Of a DNA stretch of 56,086 nucleotides, positions 9,284 to 18,226 are shown piece after piece; positions within the stretch are counted from its first letter, which is position 1; each line of letters opens with the position of its first letter. The position numbers and the translations under genes are program-made. The notes below the pieces were generated by a model. That model ran no database searches and had not been told where the DNA came from. It was given only the letters and a program-made list of their open reading frames with translations. Source of the DNA: Oscillospiraceae bacterium (lineage in GTDB: Bacteria; Bacillota; Clostridia; Oscillospirales; Ruminococcaceae); the NCBI GenBank assembly GCA_016296505.1, contig JAEDJD010000013.1:1-56086 (forward strand). The letters are read 5' to 3'.

Positions 9284-9889
9284 ATGACCGAGCAGGAACT
9301 CGAATTGAAAAAACAGGAATTTCTCGCGATCTGGGACGCATATGTGAAGCGTCCGGGTGCAGAGCGTCTGCGGAGCTATCTGTTGGAACCGCAAAATGAT
9401 TTCTTTACAGCTCCGGCAAGCACGCGCTATCACGGCGCTTATGCCGGCGGTCTGGTTGAGCATTCGCTGAATGTCTATCACAATCTGAAAGCATATCTTT
9501 CGCGGGAGCGTGTACGCGATACGTTTCATTTTCCGGAATATTCCGAAGAATCCATTGCAGTCTGTGCGCTGCTGCATGATCTTTGTAAAATGAATTTTTA
9601 TACCGTTGATTTCCGCAATGCAAAAAATGCGCAGGGCGTATGGGAAAAAGTGCCGTATTATAAGATAGACGATCGTTTGCCCTATGGACACGGTGAAAAA
9701 TCCGTGCTGATGATTCAGTTCTTTATGCATCTGCATCGCGAGGAGGCAATGGCGATTCGCTGGCATATGGGATTTTCCGGTACGGAAGATAAGAATACGA
9801 TCGGCGCGGCATTGGAACGGTTTCCGCTGGCGTTTGCGCTGTATGTTGCGGATATGGAAGCGTCTTATTTTCTGGAGGGCAGTGAGTGA
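9284..9889 (+). CDS. HD-domain phosphohydrolase-like protein
   Basis: A 201-residue cytoplasmic protein with HD-superfamily metal-site motifs: EHSLNVYHN near residue 62, LLHDLCK near 97 (the HD pair) and a later RWHMGF near 160. The family hydrolyses phosphoester bonds of nucleotides or RNA; similar stand-alone HD proteins in Clostridia are annotated only as hydrolases, and the substrate is unknown. The ATG at 9284 has GGAGG nine bases upstream and is preferred over the TTG at 9269. It begins 34 bp after the lysozyme gene and is followed by a weak terminator at 9899-9932. Confidence 0.8.
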   Translation: MTEQELELKKQEFLAIWDAYVKRPGAERLRSYLLEPQNDFFTAPASTRYHGAYAGGLVEHSLNVYHNLKAYLSRERVRDTFHFPEYSEESIAVCALLHDLCKMNFYTVDFRNAKNAQGVWEKVPYYKIDDRLPYGHGEKSVLMIQFFMHLHREEAMAIRWHMGFSGTEDKNTIGAALERFPLAFALYVADMEASYFLEGSE

Positions 9890-9898
9890 TATCTGTTC

Positions 9899-9932
9899 AA
9901 TGCTGTATAGCTTAGAGACAGCATTTGCTTTT
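9899..9932 (+). terminator. Probable terminator after the HD-domain gene
   Basis: Eight-base stem AATGCTGT/ACAGCATT with an 11-base loop, followed by a short interrupted T run (TGCTTTT). Confidence 0.55.
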
Positions 9933-9953
9933 GCCTGAAATAATACTTATATA
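9925..9953 (+). promoter_or_regulatory. Possible promoter of the M24 peptidase gene
   Basis: TTGCTT (9925-9930), 17-bp spacer, TATATA (9948-9953). The match is moderate and overlaps the preceding terminator tail. Confidence 0.4.
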
Positions 9954-9991
9954 GTATCATGAGTTTATATGCGAAATGAGTTGATAGTTCT

Positions 9992-11071
9992 ATGAACCGA
10001 ATCGAAGCACTGGCAGCCGCAGTTCGGGAGGAAGGCGCAGACGCACTGCTCCTGACTGGCGAGGTCAATTTGATTTATGTGACCAAAACGATCGCGTTGG
10101 AAGGGCAATGCTTGATTTTTCCAAATGGAGAAGCAGTTTTTGTGACGGACGGCAGATATACGGAAACCGCAGAGCAGCAGTTGATACCGCTTGGCTTTGC
10201 GGTCATCACGCGTCCGCAGGCGACGGCGCTCTATGAATTTTTGCAAACGCTGCTGCGTGAACATGGCGTCCAGAAGCTTATGTATGAGGACGATGTTCTG
10301 ACTGTTGATGAATTTGCAGTCATGCGGGAATTGCTCAGCATCAGCTTTCAGCCGGTTCGCGCACGAATCCGTAAGCTTCGTGCAAATAAATCCGAGGAGG
10401 AGATTGCCCATATCATCCGTGCGCAGCGGATCGCGGAGGCGGCGCTTCAGCGGTTGCTGCCGGAGCTGCATATCGGTATGACGGAACGAGAAGCGGCTGC
10501 GCGTTTGAATTATTATATGGCGCTTGGCGGTAGTGAAAAGCCTTCGTTTGATACCATTCTGCTGTTTGGCGAGAATACCAGTAAGCCGCATGGCGTACCC
10601 GGAGACAGAGCGCTTCAGATAGGGGATTTTGTCCTTGTGGATTTCGGCGCAGTATATCACGGCTATCATTCGGATATGACGCGTACCATTGCATTCGGCT
10701 CGGCAACGGATGAAATGCGAAAGGTATATGAAACGGTTCTTGCGGCGCAGCTAGCCGCACAGGCAGCCGCAAGAGAAAATATGCTGTGCTGTGATATGCA
10801 TAATGCTGCCGCAGAGGTCATTGAGGCTGCCGGATACGGTCAATATTTTACGCACGCACTCGGTCACTCCGTCGGACTCGAAATTCATGAATCGCCGGTA
10901 GCAGCACCGCGCTGCAATGTTCCGCTGACGCGCGGCGTTGTTATGACCGATGAACCGGGGATTTATATAGCTGGCAAATTCGGCGTCCGGATCGAGGATA
11001 TGCTTGTGATCACGGATGGCGCACCGCGCAATCTCACGCAGTTCCCAAAGGAATTTACCATATTGTCTTAA
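9992..11071 (+). CDS. M24 family Xaa-Pro aminopeptidase/dipeptidase
   Basis: A 359-residue cytoplasmic metallopeptidase. The N-terminal creatinase-like domain (residues 1 to about 130) is followed by a pita-bread catalytic domain with all five metal ligands: Asp217 in VDFGAVY, Asp228 in HSDMT, His292 in LGHSVGLEIHE, Glu321 in TDEPGIY and Glu335 in RIEDM. The family removes or cleaves next to proline in short peptides. Length agrees with the PepP/PepQ-like group of Firmicutes. The ribosome-binding site before ATG 9992 is weak. It is monocistronic by the look of it, flanked by terminators. Confidence 0.92.
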   Translation: MNRIEALAAAVREEGADALLLTGEVNLIYVTKTIALEGQCLIFPNGEAVFVTDGRYTETAEQQLIPLGFAVITRPQATALYEFLQTLLREHGVQKLMYEDDVLTVDEFAVMRELLSISFQPVRARIRKLRANKSEEEIAHIIRAQRIAEAALQRLLPELHIGMTEREAAARLNYYMALGGSEKPSFDTILLFGENTSKPHGVPGDRALQIGDFVLVDFGAVYHGYHSDMTRTIAFGSATDEMRKVYETVLAAQLAAQAAARENMLCCDMHNAAAEVIEAAGYGQYFTHALGHSVGLEIHESPVAAPRCNVPLTRGVVMTDEPGIYIAGKFGVRIEDMLVITDGAPRNLTQFPKEFTILS

Positions 11072-11087
11072 TTGCCCTATTAGAAAA

Positions 11088-11117
11088 CGCACGATTCTGC
11101 AGAATCGTGCGCTTTTT
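11088..11117 (+). terminator. Terminator after the M24 peptidase gene
   Basis: A near-perfect palindrome with 12-base arms (CGCACGATTCTG/CAGAATCGTGCG) followed by CTTTTT, 17 bp past the stop codon. Confidence 0.9.
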
Positions 11118-11165
11118 GTGGGCAAGAAACCGTTGGCTCAGCCGGTGGTTAAAAAGCTTTTACTA

Positions 11166-11194
11166 TGGAGAGAAAAGAACTTCTGTGTTATAAT
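11166..11194 (+). promoter_or_regulatory. Possible promoter of the sigma factor operon
   Basis: TATAAT at 11189-11194 with a weak -35 (TGGAGA, 11166-11171) at 17 bp. The poor -35 box suggests a weak or activated promoter. Confidence 0.4.
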
Positions 11195-11359
11195 GAAGTT
11201 AATAGCACGGGAGAAGTCGCCATGACATGGGATAACATAAGTAGTTCCGTGCATTCTAAGTGAAATTGAAAGAATAGTATGATTCTGATTGTAAGCTGAT
11301 TTATTTTGTGGAACCGTTTTCAATCTCATGACAATATAAAGCAGAGAGGAGGAACGCTT

Positions 11360-11887
11360 GTGACAGTCACGCAATTCGAATCTTTACTCAAATCACACGG
11401 CAGTGCGATCCTCGGTTTCTGCCGTCATCTGACCAGAGACGAGCTCTCTGCGCAAGATCTCTATCAGGATACTTTATTAAAGGCATTTTCAAAACTCGCA
11501 AAGATCAACTGTGCTACGAAAGAAGAAATGCTTTCAGCGAAGAATTATCTGATTGGTATTGCAGTACGGCTCTATCAGAACCAGAAACGCCGTAAGATGA
11601 ACTATGAGACATCCTTTACGGATGACGCCGAAGATATGCTCTTTGCAAAGGAAAATGTCATAGAGGAAACCGAACAAAAGGAATTACACTCTGCCGTCCG
11701 TCAAGCAGTTGACGCTCTGCCCGAAAAGCTGCGCATCGTGACCTTTCTGTTTTATTATGCTGATATGGAGCTATCAGAAATTGCCTATCAGCTTAAAATC
11801 CCACAAGGTACGGTAAAAAGCAGACTCAATCGGGCACGCGCATCAATTCGAGAACACTTAAAGGAGAATGGCTATGAAGGATTTTGA
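11360..11887 (+). CDS. ECF-type RNA polymerase sigma factor
   Basis: A 175-residue sigma-70 family protein of the extracytoplasmic-function group. Region 2 shows AQDLYQDTLLKAFSK (residues of about 31-45) and region 4 shows the helix-turn-helix ELSEIAYQLKIPQGTVKSRLNRARA (quoted in pieces: ELSEIAYQLKIPQG, then TVKSRLNRARA) near residues 138-163. It would direct RNA polymerase to a small regulon. The GTG at 11360 follows AGAGGAGG closely and is preferred over the upstream frame start at 11306. It overlaps the next gene by 14 bp, the usual arrangement for a sigma factor and its membrane regulator. Confidence 0.9.
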   Translation: MTVTQFESLLKSHGSAILGFCRHLTRDELSAQDLYQDTLLKAFSKLAKINCATKEEMLSAKNYLIGIAVRLYQNQKRRKMNYETSFTDDAEDMLFAKENVIEETEQKELHSAVRQAVDALPEKLRIVTFLFYYADMELSEIAYQLKIPQGTVKSRLNRARASIREHLKENGYEGF

Positions 11888-12473
11888 TGAACTGATCAGA
11901 GAATCCCTGCTGGATTCTCCGAAAACGAATGAAGAGTTGAACCGAACTATGATTAGAGAATATGAAAAGAGATTAAGCAAGCCAAAGAAGTCGCGCAAAT
12001 GGATTGCAGCACTGGCAGTCCCTGCTGTACTTGCGATGATGGGTGCCGGCGTCTATGCCGCATCAGAGAACGGCTTTTTCCGCGACCAAACGAATATGTT
12101 TGGAACTGTAATAGGATTGACCTATGAAAATGCAACTGCTGAAATCGGCGTCAGTGCTGCCTATGCAGAAAATGCCGTCACTTTAACGCTCGATTTTCTG
12201 ACACTGAATGATCCGCCGTATAGCAGAATTGAGACCATTCGCTTGTATGGAAAGAACATGACGCTGACTGGCGCATCCGGCGATATTGACTGCAATGGAT
12301 TTGATACCGAGCCGGCAGAAATATCAATGGGTAAGGCGGCATTGGTCATCCCGACGGGTACGCTTCCGGCTGGAACTTATCAGCTTACGGTAAATGCCTT
12401 TACAGGCGAGAAAAAAGCAGATGCGCCGCTAGACATTCTCGGAAACTGGAATGTGCAGTTTACTGTAGAGTAA
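11874..12473 (+). CDS. Putative anti-sigma or sigma-associated membrane protein
   Basis: A 199-residue protein with a cytoplasmic N-terminus of about 40 residues, one membrane segment at roughly 42-61 (WIAALAVPAVLAMMGAGVYA) and an extracytoplasmic domain rich in beta-strand-like stretches, similar in layout to the DUF4179-type partners of clostridial ECF sigma factors. Translational overlap with the sigma gene supports a role in holding or sensing for that sigma factor; this is inference. The second ATG (11874) lies seven bases after AAGGAG, whereas the ATG at 11868 touches it, so 11874 is chosen. No zinc-binding anti-sigma HxxxCxxC motif is seen. Confidence 0.72.
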   Translation: MKDFDELIRESLLDSPKTNEELNRTMIREYEKRLSKPKKSRKWIAALAVPAVLAMMGAGVYAASENGFFRDQTNMFGTVIGLTYENATAEIGVSAAYAENAVTLTLDFLTLNDPPYSRIETIRLYGKNMTLTGASGDIDCNGFDTEPAEISMGKAALVIPTGTLPAGTYQLTVNAFTGEKKADAPLDILGNWNVQFTVE

Positions 12474-12537
12474 AGCAAACACCTATATGACTGATATCAC
12501 AATCAGCGAATATCCTAATGTTACAGAATAACCATGG

Positions 12538-12575
12538 AGCCCTGAGATCGCTTGTAAGCGATTTCAGGGCTTTTG
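12538..12575 (+). terminator. Terminator after the sigma factor operon
   Basis: Stem AGCCCTGA(G)ATCGCTT/AAGCGAT(T)TCAGGGCT closes a very short loop and is followed by TTTTG. Confidence 0.85.
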
Positions 12576-12665
12576 CGTAAATCCGGCAGCGTTGTAACCT
12601 TTCCGGCAGAATTTGGTCTTATAGGATGAGGGACGTTGAAAATGCAAAAAAATTTGCGCAACCCC

Positions 12666-12694
12666 TTGTAATATTCGGAAGAATCATGTATAAT
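12666..12694 (+). promoter_or_regulatory. SigA promoter of the yfhO-like gene
   Basis: TTGTAA (12666-12671), 17-bp spacer, TATAAT (12689-12694), 55 bp before the start codon. Confidence 0.8.
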
Positions 12695-12749
12695 AGATTT
12701 GTATGCACTTTTCTGTCCGAATTTCGGTCAAAACAAAAGGAGGAGTTTC

Positions 12750-15700
12750 ATGGCAAACAAGAAAACGAAAGCCGCACCGATTGCACCGCCGCAAGGCGGA
12801 GGCGTTAAGGGCTGGCTTTCCCGCAACTGGTCGTATCTGGCAGCATTTTTTCTGCCGGTCGTCCTTATCTATTCCGCATACCTGTTCTTTGGCTTGTATC
12901 CGGCAGGTAATCATTCCGTTTTGGTGCTCGATCTGAATGGTCAGTATGTCTATTACTTTGAAGCGCTCAGAGACGCGTTCCATGGCGACGGCAGTATTTT
13001 GTATAACTGGACGCGAAATCTCTCCGGCGGCTATCAGGGTATCATCGGCTATTATCTTGCTTCGCCGTTTACGCTGATTGTCATGCTGCTGCCGCGCACA
13101 ATGATTCTTGGCGCGCTGCTGATTATGATTCTCTGCAAGCTTGGTGCGGCGTCTGTTGCGTTCTGCTATTACGCGCGGAAATCCAAGCACGTGAAGCCTT
13201 TGATCGGCGTTCTGCTCGGTACGATGTTCGGAATGTGCTCTTATGGCATCATTCAGACCATTGACCCGATGTGGCTGGACGGTCTGGTTTGTCTGCCGCT
13301 GATTTGTCTCGGCGTTGAGTATCTGATCGACGACGGCAGAAAACTCAATTATATCATTCCACTTGCGCTGATTTGTATTGCAAACTTCTATATCGGCTTT
13401 ATGTGCTGCATTTTCACCGCGATTTATTTTGTATTCTATTTCTTTTTCGGTTCCGACAAGGTCAAATTCGGAAAAGGACAGGCTAAGAATCTTGTCAATA
13501 TTGTTATTCGTATGGGATATTCGACTGCGGTTGCAATGTGCCTTGCAATGTTCATGATTCTGCCGGTCTACAATGCGTTGGCACTCGGAAAATTTGACTT
13601 TACAACGCCGGATTGGTCGTTCAAGACCCAATTCAACGTACTGGATTTCATCGCGCAGTTTACCTGCGTGAATCAGTATAGCTCTGTTAATGTACAGGGT
13701 AAGCCGGAGATTTTCAGCGGTGTACTTGCCGCGCTCTGTCTGCCGCTGTTCTTCCTGAACAAGCGTATTCCGCTGAAAAAGAAGATCGGATATGCTTTCC
13801 TTGTTGTAGTCATGTTTCTCTGTATGCTGATCCGTCCGATTGATATGCTCTGGCACGGTGGACAGATGCCGAACTGGCTGCCTTTCCGCTATTCGTTTAT
13901 TTTCTCCTTTATCATGCTGAGTATGACTGCAATGACGCTCCGTTATGCGGCAAACATCAAAAAGTCGTATATCGGCGGCAGCTTTGTCGGATTTTTCGCA
14001 ATACTCATGTTCATCAATCACTATGTCACGATGGGCGCGGATAAGCTGATCAATGAATATGACAGAATGTTTGTTGATCAAAAGGGCAGCGTGTATCTGG
14101 ATACTTATAAATCCATCTGGATGACAGTTCTGTTTCTTGGAATCTACAGCGTGTTCATTTATCTGATGACAAAGAAAAATCCTTCAAAGGGTATGACCGC
14201 CGTAATCATGGTCAGCCTGTTTGCAGTTACGAGCATAGAGCTTGTTTATAATGCAAAGTGCGAGTTTTCCGATATCCACAAAGAAGTTTCTTACTCCACA
14301 AGAAAATCATACCGCGAATATGTTCAGTCCGGCAGAGATATGGTAGACCGACTGTATGAAGCCGATCCGACGCTGTATCGTGCGGAAAAGACTTATGTTC
14401 GTACAGTAAACGACAACGGCGGCTTTAAGCTTCGTGGTATTACGCATTCCAGCTCGGTCATGAACGCAAAAATTCTGACCTATATCGAGACCATGGGATA
14501 TTCCGCAAGCTCCTATTATTCCAGATATGACGGAAATACGCCGCTTGCAGATAGTATTCTCGGTATTAAATACGTCTTTGACAAGGGCGATGACGGCGGT
14601 AATCTGCTCAAGAAGGGTGAGAATTCCGATATTGGCGCAGCTTATGTCAAAATCAAGGACGAAAAAGCGAAATCACAGTCCGAAACGGATATTGACGTCG
14701 GCGTTTATCAGAACCCGAATGCGCTGAGCATCGGATATATGGTCAGCGAGGATATCGAGCGCGTCAATGCGTTCGGCAACGATAACCCCTTTAATAGTCA
14801 GAATATCCTGTTGAGTACGATCTCCGGCAATACGACCTTTACCGCAGGCGGCGGCTTCGACCAGTGGCATACCTACTACCATCCGATTTCTGTCACGGAG
14901 CCGATGCGCTTTAATCAGAGCTATCAGGATGCTTACGGCGATCAGATGCGTTTCCGTGAAAATGGATGGGATCCTGCAAACCCGACCGTCCACCAGCCGG
15001 ATCCGACCGTTGATATCTTCCTCCAGACCGAAACCGATGAGCCGCTCTATCTGTTTTTCAAGACAGAGAATCAGAGCAAGGTCAACCTCTGGCTCGCAGA
15101 TCAGTGGAACGAAGACGATTCCCTTATGCTGAATGTGGATGAGACCAGTGCAAAATCGCTCGGCTCTTACTTTGAGGGCGATAACTACCACATTCTCTAT
15201 GTCGGTCAGTATCCGGCAGGACAGAAGCTTCAGCTTCGTATGACGCTGCTGACGGATGAGTCCAATACCAAGGAAAAATACACGATCATCAAGCAGTTCT
15301 TCTTCTATCACTTCGATTCTGAACTGTTTGAGCAGGATATCAAGCCGCTTCAGGCAGAGGAATCTCAGTGGAAGCTGACCAAGTTCAATGGCAGAACGCT
15401 TGAGGGTAAGGTTACTGCGAAGGAAGGTCAGATGCTGATGACCTCGATTCCGGCGGAACCGGGTTGGAAAGTCTGGGTTGACGGCGTGCCGTATAAGCGC
15501 AATGAAACGATCGACGGTGAGCAGGTCGAGGTCAATTATACCACGCTTTTCAAGGCGATGATCGGCGTCGAGCTTGAACCGGGTGAGCATACCGTCAAAA
15601 TGCGTTACACACCGCCAGGATTAACCACAGGTCTCTTTACGTTTGTATGTGGTCTGTTCTGCCTTGTGGTCTTCTATCTTTATGATAAAGAGCATAATTC

Positions 15701-15947
15701 GGTACTGCTGCTTATGCGCGCAAATCGTAAAAAAGGTATCTATGAGCTGCCTTATGAGGACGATCCGGATCCGGAAGTCGTTGCCAAGCAGAAGAAAGCT
15801 GAAAAAGACAAACGCAGTGAAAAGAAAACTGCTGAAATCAATGAGAATCTCGTTGCGGATGAACTTCGTAAGCTCAAGGATTTGCTTGACGAAGGCATTC
15901 TGACGCAGGAAGAATTCGATGCGCAGAAAAAGAAGCTGTTGAAGTAA
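12750..15947 (+). CDS. YfhO-family multi-spanning membrane protein with C-terminal SHOCT motif
   Basis: A 1065-residue integral membrane protein. About a dozen hydrophobic segments fill residues of about 25-500, then a large extracellular domain (about 520-950), a last membrane segment near 960-980 and a charged cytoplasmic tail. The YfhO family resembles GT-C glycosyltransferases; in other Firmicutes members help glycosylate lipoteichoic acid, so transfer of sugars from a lipid carrier outside the membrane is likely but unproven here. The final 30 residues (LRKLKDLLDEGILTQEEF...) match the short C-terminal SHOCT motif, unusual on this family. ATG 12750 follows AAAGGAGG; an in-frame start 17 codons upstream lacks a ribosome-binding site. 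It has its own promoter and terminator. Confidence 0.88.
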   Translation: MANKKTKAAPIAPPQGGGVKGWLSRNWSYLAAFFLPVVLIYSAYLFFGLYPAGNHSVLVLDLNGQYVYYFEALRDAFHGDGSILYNWTRNLSGGYQGIIGYYLASPFTLIVMLLPRTMILGALLIMILCKLGAASVAFCYYARKSKHVKPLIGVLLGTMFGMCSYGIIQTIDPMWLDGLVCLPLICLGVEYLIDDGRKLNYIIPLALICIANFYIGFMCCIFTAIYFVFYFFFGSDKVKFGKGQAKNLVNIVIRMGYSTAVAMCLAMFMILPVYNALALGKFDFTTPDWSFKTQFNVLDFIAQFTCVNQYSSVNVQGKPEIFSGVLAALCLPLFFLNKRIPLKKKIGYAFLVVVMFLCMLIRPIDMLWHGGQMPNWLPFRYSFIFSFIMLSMTAMTLRYAANIKKSYIGGSFVGFFAILMFINHYVTMGADKLINEYDRMFVDQKGSVYLDTYKSIWMTVLFLGIYSVFIYLMTKKNPSKGMTAVIMVSLFAVTSIELVYNAKCEFSDIHKEVSYSTRKSYREYVQSGRDMVDRLYEADPTLYRAEKTYVRTVNDNGGFKLRGITHSSSVMNAKILTYIETMGYSASSYYSRYDGNTPLADSILGIKYVFDKGDDGGNLLKKGENSDIGAAYVKIKDEKAKSQSETDIDVGVYQNPNALSIGYMVSEDIERVNAFGNDNPFNSQNILLSTISGNTTFTAGGGFDQWHTYYHPISVTEPMRFNQSYQDAYGDQMRFRENGWDPANPTVHQPDPTVDIFLQTETDEPLYLFFKTENQSKVNLWLADQWNEDDSLMLNVDETSAKSLGSYFEGDNYHILYVGQYPAGQKLQLRMTLLTDESNTKEKYTIIKQFFFYHFDSELFEQDIKPLQAEESQWKLTKFNGRTLEGKVTAKEGQMLMTSIPAEPGWKVWVDGVPYKRNETIDGEQVEVNYTTLFKAMIGVELEPGEHTVKMRYTPPGLTTGLFTFVCGLFCLVVFYLYDKEHNSVLLLMRANRKKGIYELPYEDDPDPEVVAKQKKAEKDKRSEKKTAEINENLVADELRKLKDLLDEGILTQEEFDAQKKKLLK

Positions 15948-15965
15948 CTGTTTTCAATCAATATG

Positions 15966-15998
15966 CCGCGGAATCTGATTATGATTCCGCGGTTTTTG
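15966..15998 (+). terminator. Terminator after the yfhO-like gene
   Basis: Stem CCGCGGAATC/GATTCCGCGG with a 7-base loop followed by five T. Confidence 0.93.
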
Positions 15999-16030
15999 TT
16001 TGCACTGGTAAAAGAATTTCTCTATGGGAC

Positions 16031-16059
16031 TTGTGAAATCGGGAAAAGTATGCTATAAT
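16031..16059 (+). promoter_or_regulatory. SigA promoter of the GNAT-GNAT-mreB gene group
   Basis: TTGTGA (16031-16036), 17-bp spacer, TATAAT (16054-16059), about 40 bp before the first acetyltransferase gene. Confidence 0.75.
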
Positions 16060-16100
16060 AAATCTGTATGCGGGTATTGCGAAAATAGGAGGCGGAAGAT

Positions 16101-16580
16101 ATGGCGATTCAGATTCGTATGGCGGAACAGACGGATATTCCGGCGCTTTGCAGACTGCGGCTTGCCTATTTCGATGAGGAATTCGGAACGCTTCCGCAGG
16201 AGCAGCTTGCTGCTATTACGTTACAGCTTCCGCAATTTTTTGCAGAGCATCTTGGAAAAGATTGCCTAACGGTAGCAGCAGCGCTGCCTACAGGCGAACT
16301 GGTTGCAAATGCGATTTTGATGATTTCAGAAAAGCCCGCGAATCCATTTTTTCCAAACGGCAGAACGGGTTATGTGCTCGGCGTGTTTACGGAGTCTGCA
16401 TATCGCGGACAGGGGATTGCCACGCGTATGATGCAGAGGCTTTTGGAAGAATCTACAGTGCGTCGGCTGGATCAGGTGACGCTCTCTGCAAGCGATATGG
16501 GAAAGCCGATCTATGAAAAGCTCGGATTCTGCGTGCAGCATTCTAAATTTACTGAAATGGAATGGAGTCCAGCGCGATGA
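16101..16580 (+). CDS. GNAT family N-acetyltransferase
   Basis: A 159-residue cytoplasmic protein of the GCN5-related acetyltransferase fold. The acetyl-CoA binding loop is visible as FTESAYRGQGIATRMMQRLLEE (quoted part: YRGQGIATRMM) near residues 99-109, preceded by the beta strand NGRTGYVLGVF, and the C-terminal GKPIYEKLGF helix-strand is typical. The acceptor is unknown. AGGAGG lies ten bases before the ATG. The stop codon overlaps the start of the next acetyltransferase gene in an ATGA. Confidence 0.88.
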   Translation: MAIQIRMAEQTDIPALCRLRLAYFDEEFGTLPQEQLAAITLQLPQFFAEHLGKDCLTVAAALPTGELVANAILMISEKPANPFFPNGRTGYVLGVFTESAYRGQGIATRMMQRLLEESTVRRLDQVTLSASDMGKPIYEKLGFCVQHSKFTEMEWSPAR

Positions 16581-17164
16581 AGCATTGCGGCACACAGACG
16601 ATTCAGACGCCAAGACTGATTCTGCGGCGTTTTGTGCCAGAAGATTCTGCTTGTATACTCCGGTTCTGGGCTGCCGATCTGCAGGTGCAGCAGGAATACG
16701 GTGAGCCGGTCTATGAAACGCTGGAAGCGGTTCGAGGCTTGCTGCGGACATATCTCGCAGGCTATGCACAGTTGGATTTCTACCGCTGGGCGGTAATCCT
16801 GCGAGAAATAAATCAGAACATCGGGCAGATTGCGTTCTGCAAAGTCTGGTCAGACTGCGCGACAGCTGAAATCGAATACTGCATTGGCGCGGATTTCTGG
16901 GGAAACGGCTATGCGGGAGAAGCACTGGATCACGTGATTGCATGGGCGTTTTCGTATACGGGCTTTGCAAAGCTTGAGGCTTATCACTGCGCGGCAAACC
17001 TGAAATCGGGCAGGGTACTGCAAAAATCCGTCATGCATCGCACGGAGAACATTGAACGATTCCGTAGGGCAGGCGAATCGCCGGAGGGCGAGATTTGTTA
17101 TTGCATCGAAAAAGAGAGATACGCGGAAATTAGAAAGGATACAGATTATGGATATCGGAATTGA
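16577..17164 (+). CDS. GNAT family N-acetyltransferase, RimJ/RimL-like
   Basis: A 195-residue protein starting TPRLILRRFVPEDS, the usual opening of RimJ/RimL-type acetyltransferases, with EIEYCIGADFWGNGYAGEAL around residues 98-117 carrying the CoA-binding GNGYAGEA loop, and a later NLKSGRVLQK. The target is unknown; relatives acetylate ribosomal protein N-termini or small amines. I chose ATG 16577 because it overlaps the previous stop (ATGA) and has GGAG upstream. The 3' end overlaps the start of the MreB gene by 17 bp, so the three genes are translationally linked. Confidence 0.85.
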   Translation: MKHCGTQTIQTPRLILRRFVPEDSACILRFWAADLQVQQEYGEPVYETLEAVRGLLRTYLAGYAQLDFYRWAVILREINQNIGQIAFCKVWSDCATAEIEYCIGADFWGNGYAGEALDHVIAWAFSYTGFAKLEAYHCAANLKSGRVLQKSVMHRTENIERFRRAGESPEGEICYCIEKERYAEIRKDTDYGYRN

Positions 17165-18158
17165 CCTTGGTACGGCGAATATCGTCATCACAAAGCGCCG
17201 TAAGGGCGTTGTGCTGAATGAGCCTTCCGTAATCGCGTTCAACAAGCGGACAGAGCGCGTAGTCGCCGTTGGAGAGGAAGCCTATAAAATGGAGGGGCGT
17301 TCCCCCTCGTATATCGCGGTTGTGCATCCGCTTCAGGATGGCGTGATCTCGGATGATATTCTGACGCAGGCGCTCATTCGTGAAATGATAGACGTAATTG
17401 CCGGTGCGCATCTTGTCAAGCCGCGGATTGTAATTTGTGTGCCTTCGTTGATAACGGATGTCGAAAAGCGCGCGATTCTCGACGCAGCAATGAGCACAGG
17501 TTCGCGCAAGGTTCATTTGATTCAGGAGCCGCTTGCCGCATTGCTCGGCGCAGGCGTTTCCATTAACCGTCCTGTCGGACATATGGTTGTGGATATCGGC
17601 GGCGGTACAACGGATATTGCCGTTGTGTCAATGAACGGTATTGTTACGGCAAGATCGCTGAAAATTGCCGGAAATAGATTTGATCAGTCCATCATCCGCT
17701 ATGTACAGAATAAATATCAGATTCTGCTTGGCGCAAAATCTGCCGAGTACGTTAAGAAAACGCTCTGTAACCTTTATAATCCTGCGGAGGACGTTATCGC
17801 ACAGGTTAAGGGACGCAATATTTCGCGAGGGTTGCCGGATCAGTGCGACCTGAGCGAAGCAGAACTTTCTGAGGCGCTTGAGGATGATATCAATGAAATC
17901 GGTGAAACAATCCGGCGCGTGCTGGAGGAAACACCGCCGGAGCTTGTTGGCGATATCTGTGCGAACGGTATTCTGCTGACAGGAGGCGGCGCACTGCTTG
18001 GCGGTCTTGAAGCGTATCTGACGCGTATGCTCGGTGTGCCGTGCCGGACTGCAAAGGATCCGATTACCTGCGTGGCAATGGGCACTGAAAAGGCGTTTAC
18101 GCGCCGCGATATTCTGCTCGATGGCTTTGAACGTATCGACGCCTATACGCAGTCATAA
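17148..18158 (+). CDS. mreB: MreB/Mbl-family bacterial actin
   Basis: A 336-residue cytoskeletal ATPase that in rod-shaped or elongating cells forms membrane-associated filaments guiding wall synthesis. The actin-fold phosphate loops are clear: IGIDLGTANIVI at residues 3-14, VVDIGGGTTDIAV near 148-160 and LLTGGGALLGGLEAYL (quoted part: LTGGGALLGG) near 281-290. Length fits MreB. AAAGGAT precedes ATG 17148. It is not beside mreC/mreD; instead it follows two acetyltransferases, so it may be a paralogue (Mbl- or MreBH-like) rather than the main MreB. Confidence 0.9.
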   Translation: MDIGIDLGTANIVITKRRKGVVLNEPSVIAFNKRTERVVAVGEEAYKMEGRSPSYIAVVHPLQDGVISDDILTQALIREMIDVIAGAHLVKPRIVICVPSLITDVEKRAILDAAMSTGSRKVHLIQEPLAALLGAGVSINRPVGHMVVDIGGGTTDIAVVSMNGIVTARSLKIAGNRFDQSIIRYVQNKYQILLGAKSAEYVKKTLCNLYNPAEDVIAQVKGRNISRGLPDQCDLSEAELSEALEDDINEIGETIRRVLEETPPELVGDICANGILLTGGGALLGGLEAYLTRMLGVPCRTAKDPITCVAMGTEKAFTRRDILLDGFERIDAYTQS

Positions 18159-18173
18159 TTCATGATTTGCAGA

Positions 18174-18214
18174 AAAAGAGGACTGTCCGCATTTGCAGAC
18201 AGTCCTCTTTTTGT
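18174..18214. terminator. Bidirectional terminator between mreB and the binding-protein gene
   Basis: Stem AAAAGAGGACTGTC/GACAGTCCTCTTTT with a 10-base loop and A/T tracts on both sides; it can end mreB (+) and the gene at 18227-19006 (-). Confidence 0.92.
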
Positions 18215-18226
18215 TTTATAGTTGAA

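Noticed and set aside
12684..14081. Minus-strand 465-codon frame
   Set aside because: Antisense shadow of the YfhO-family gene; composition rich in His, Gln and Arg without motifs.
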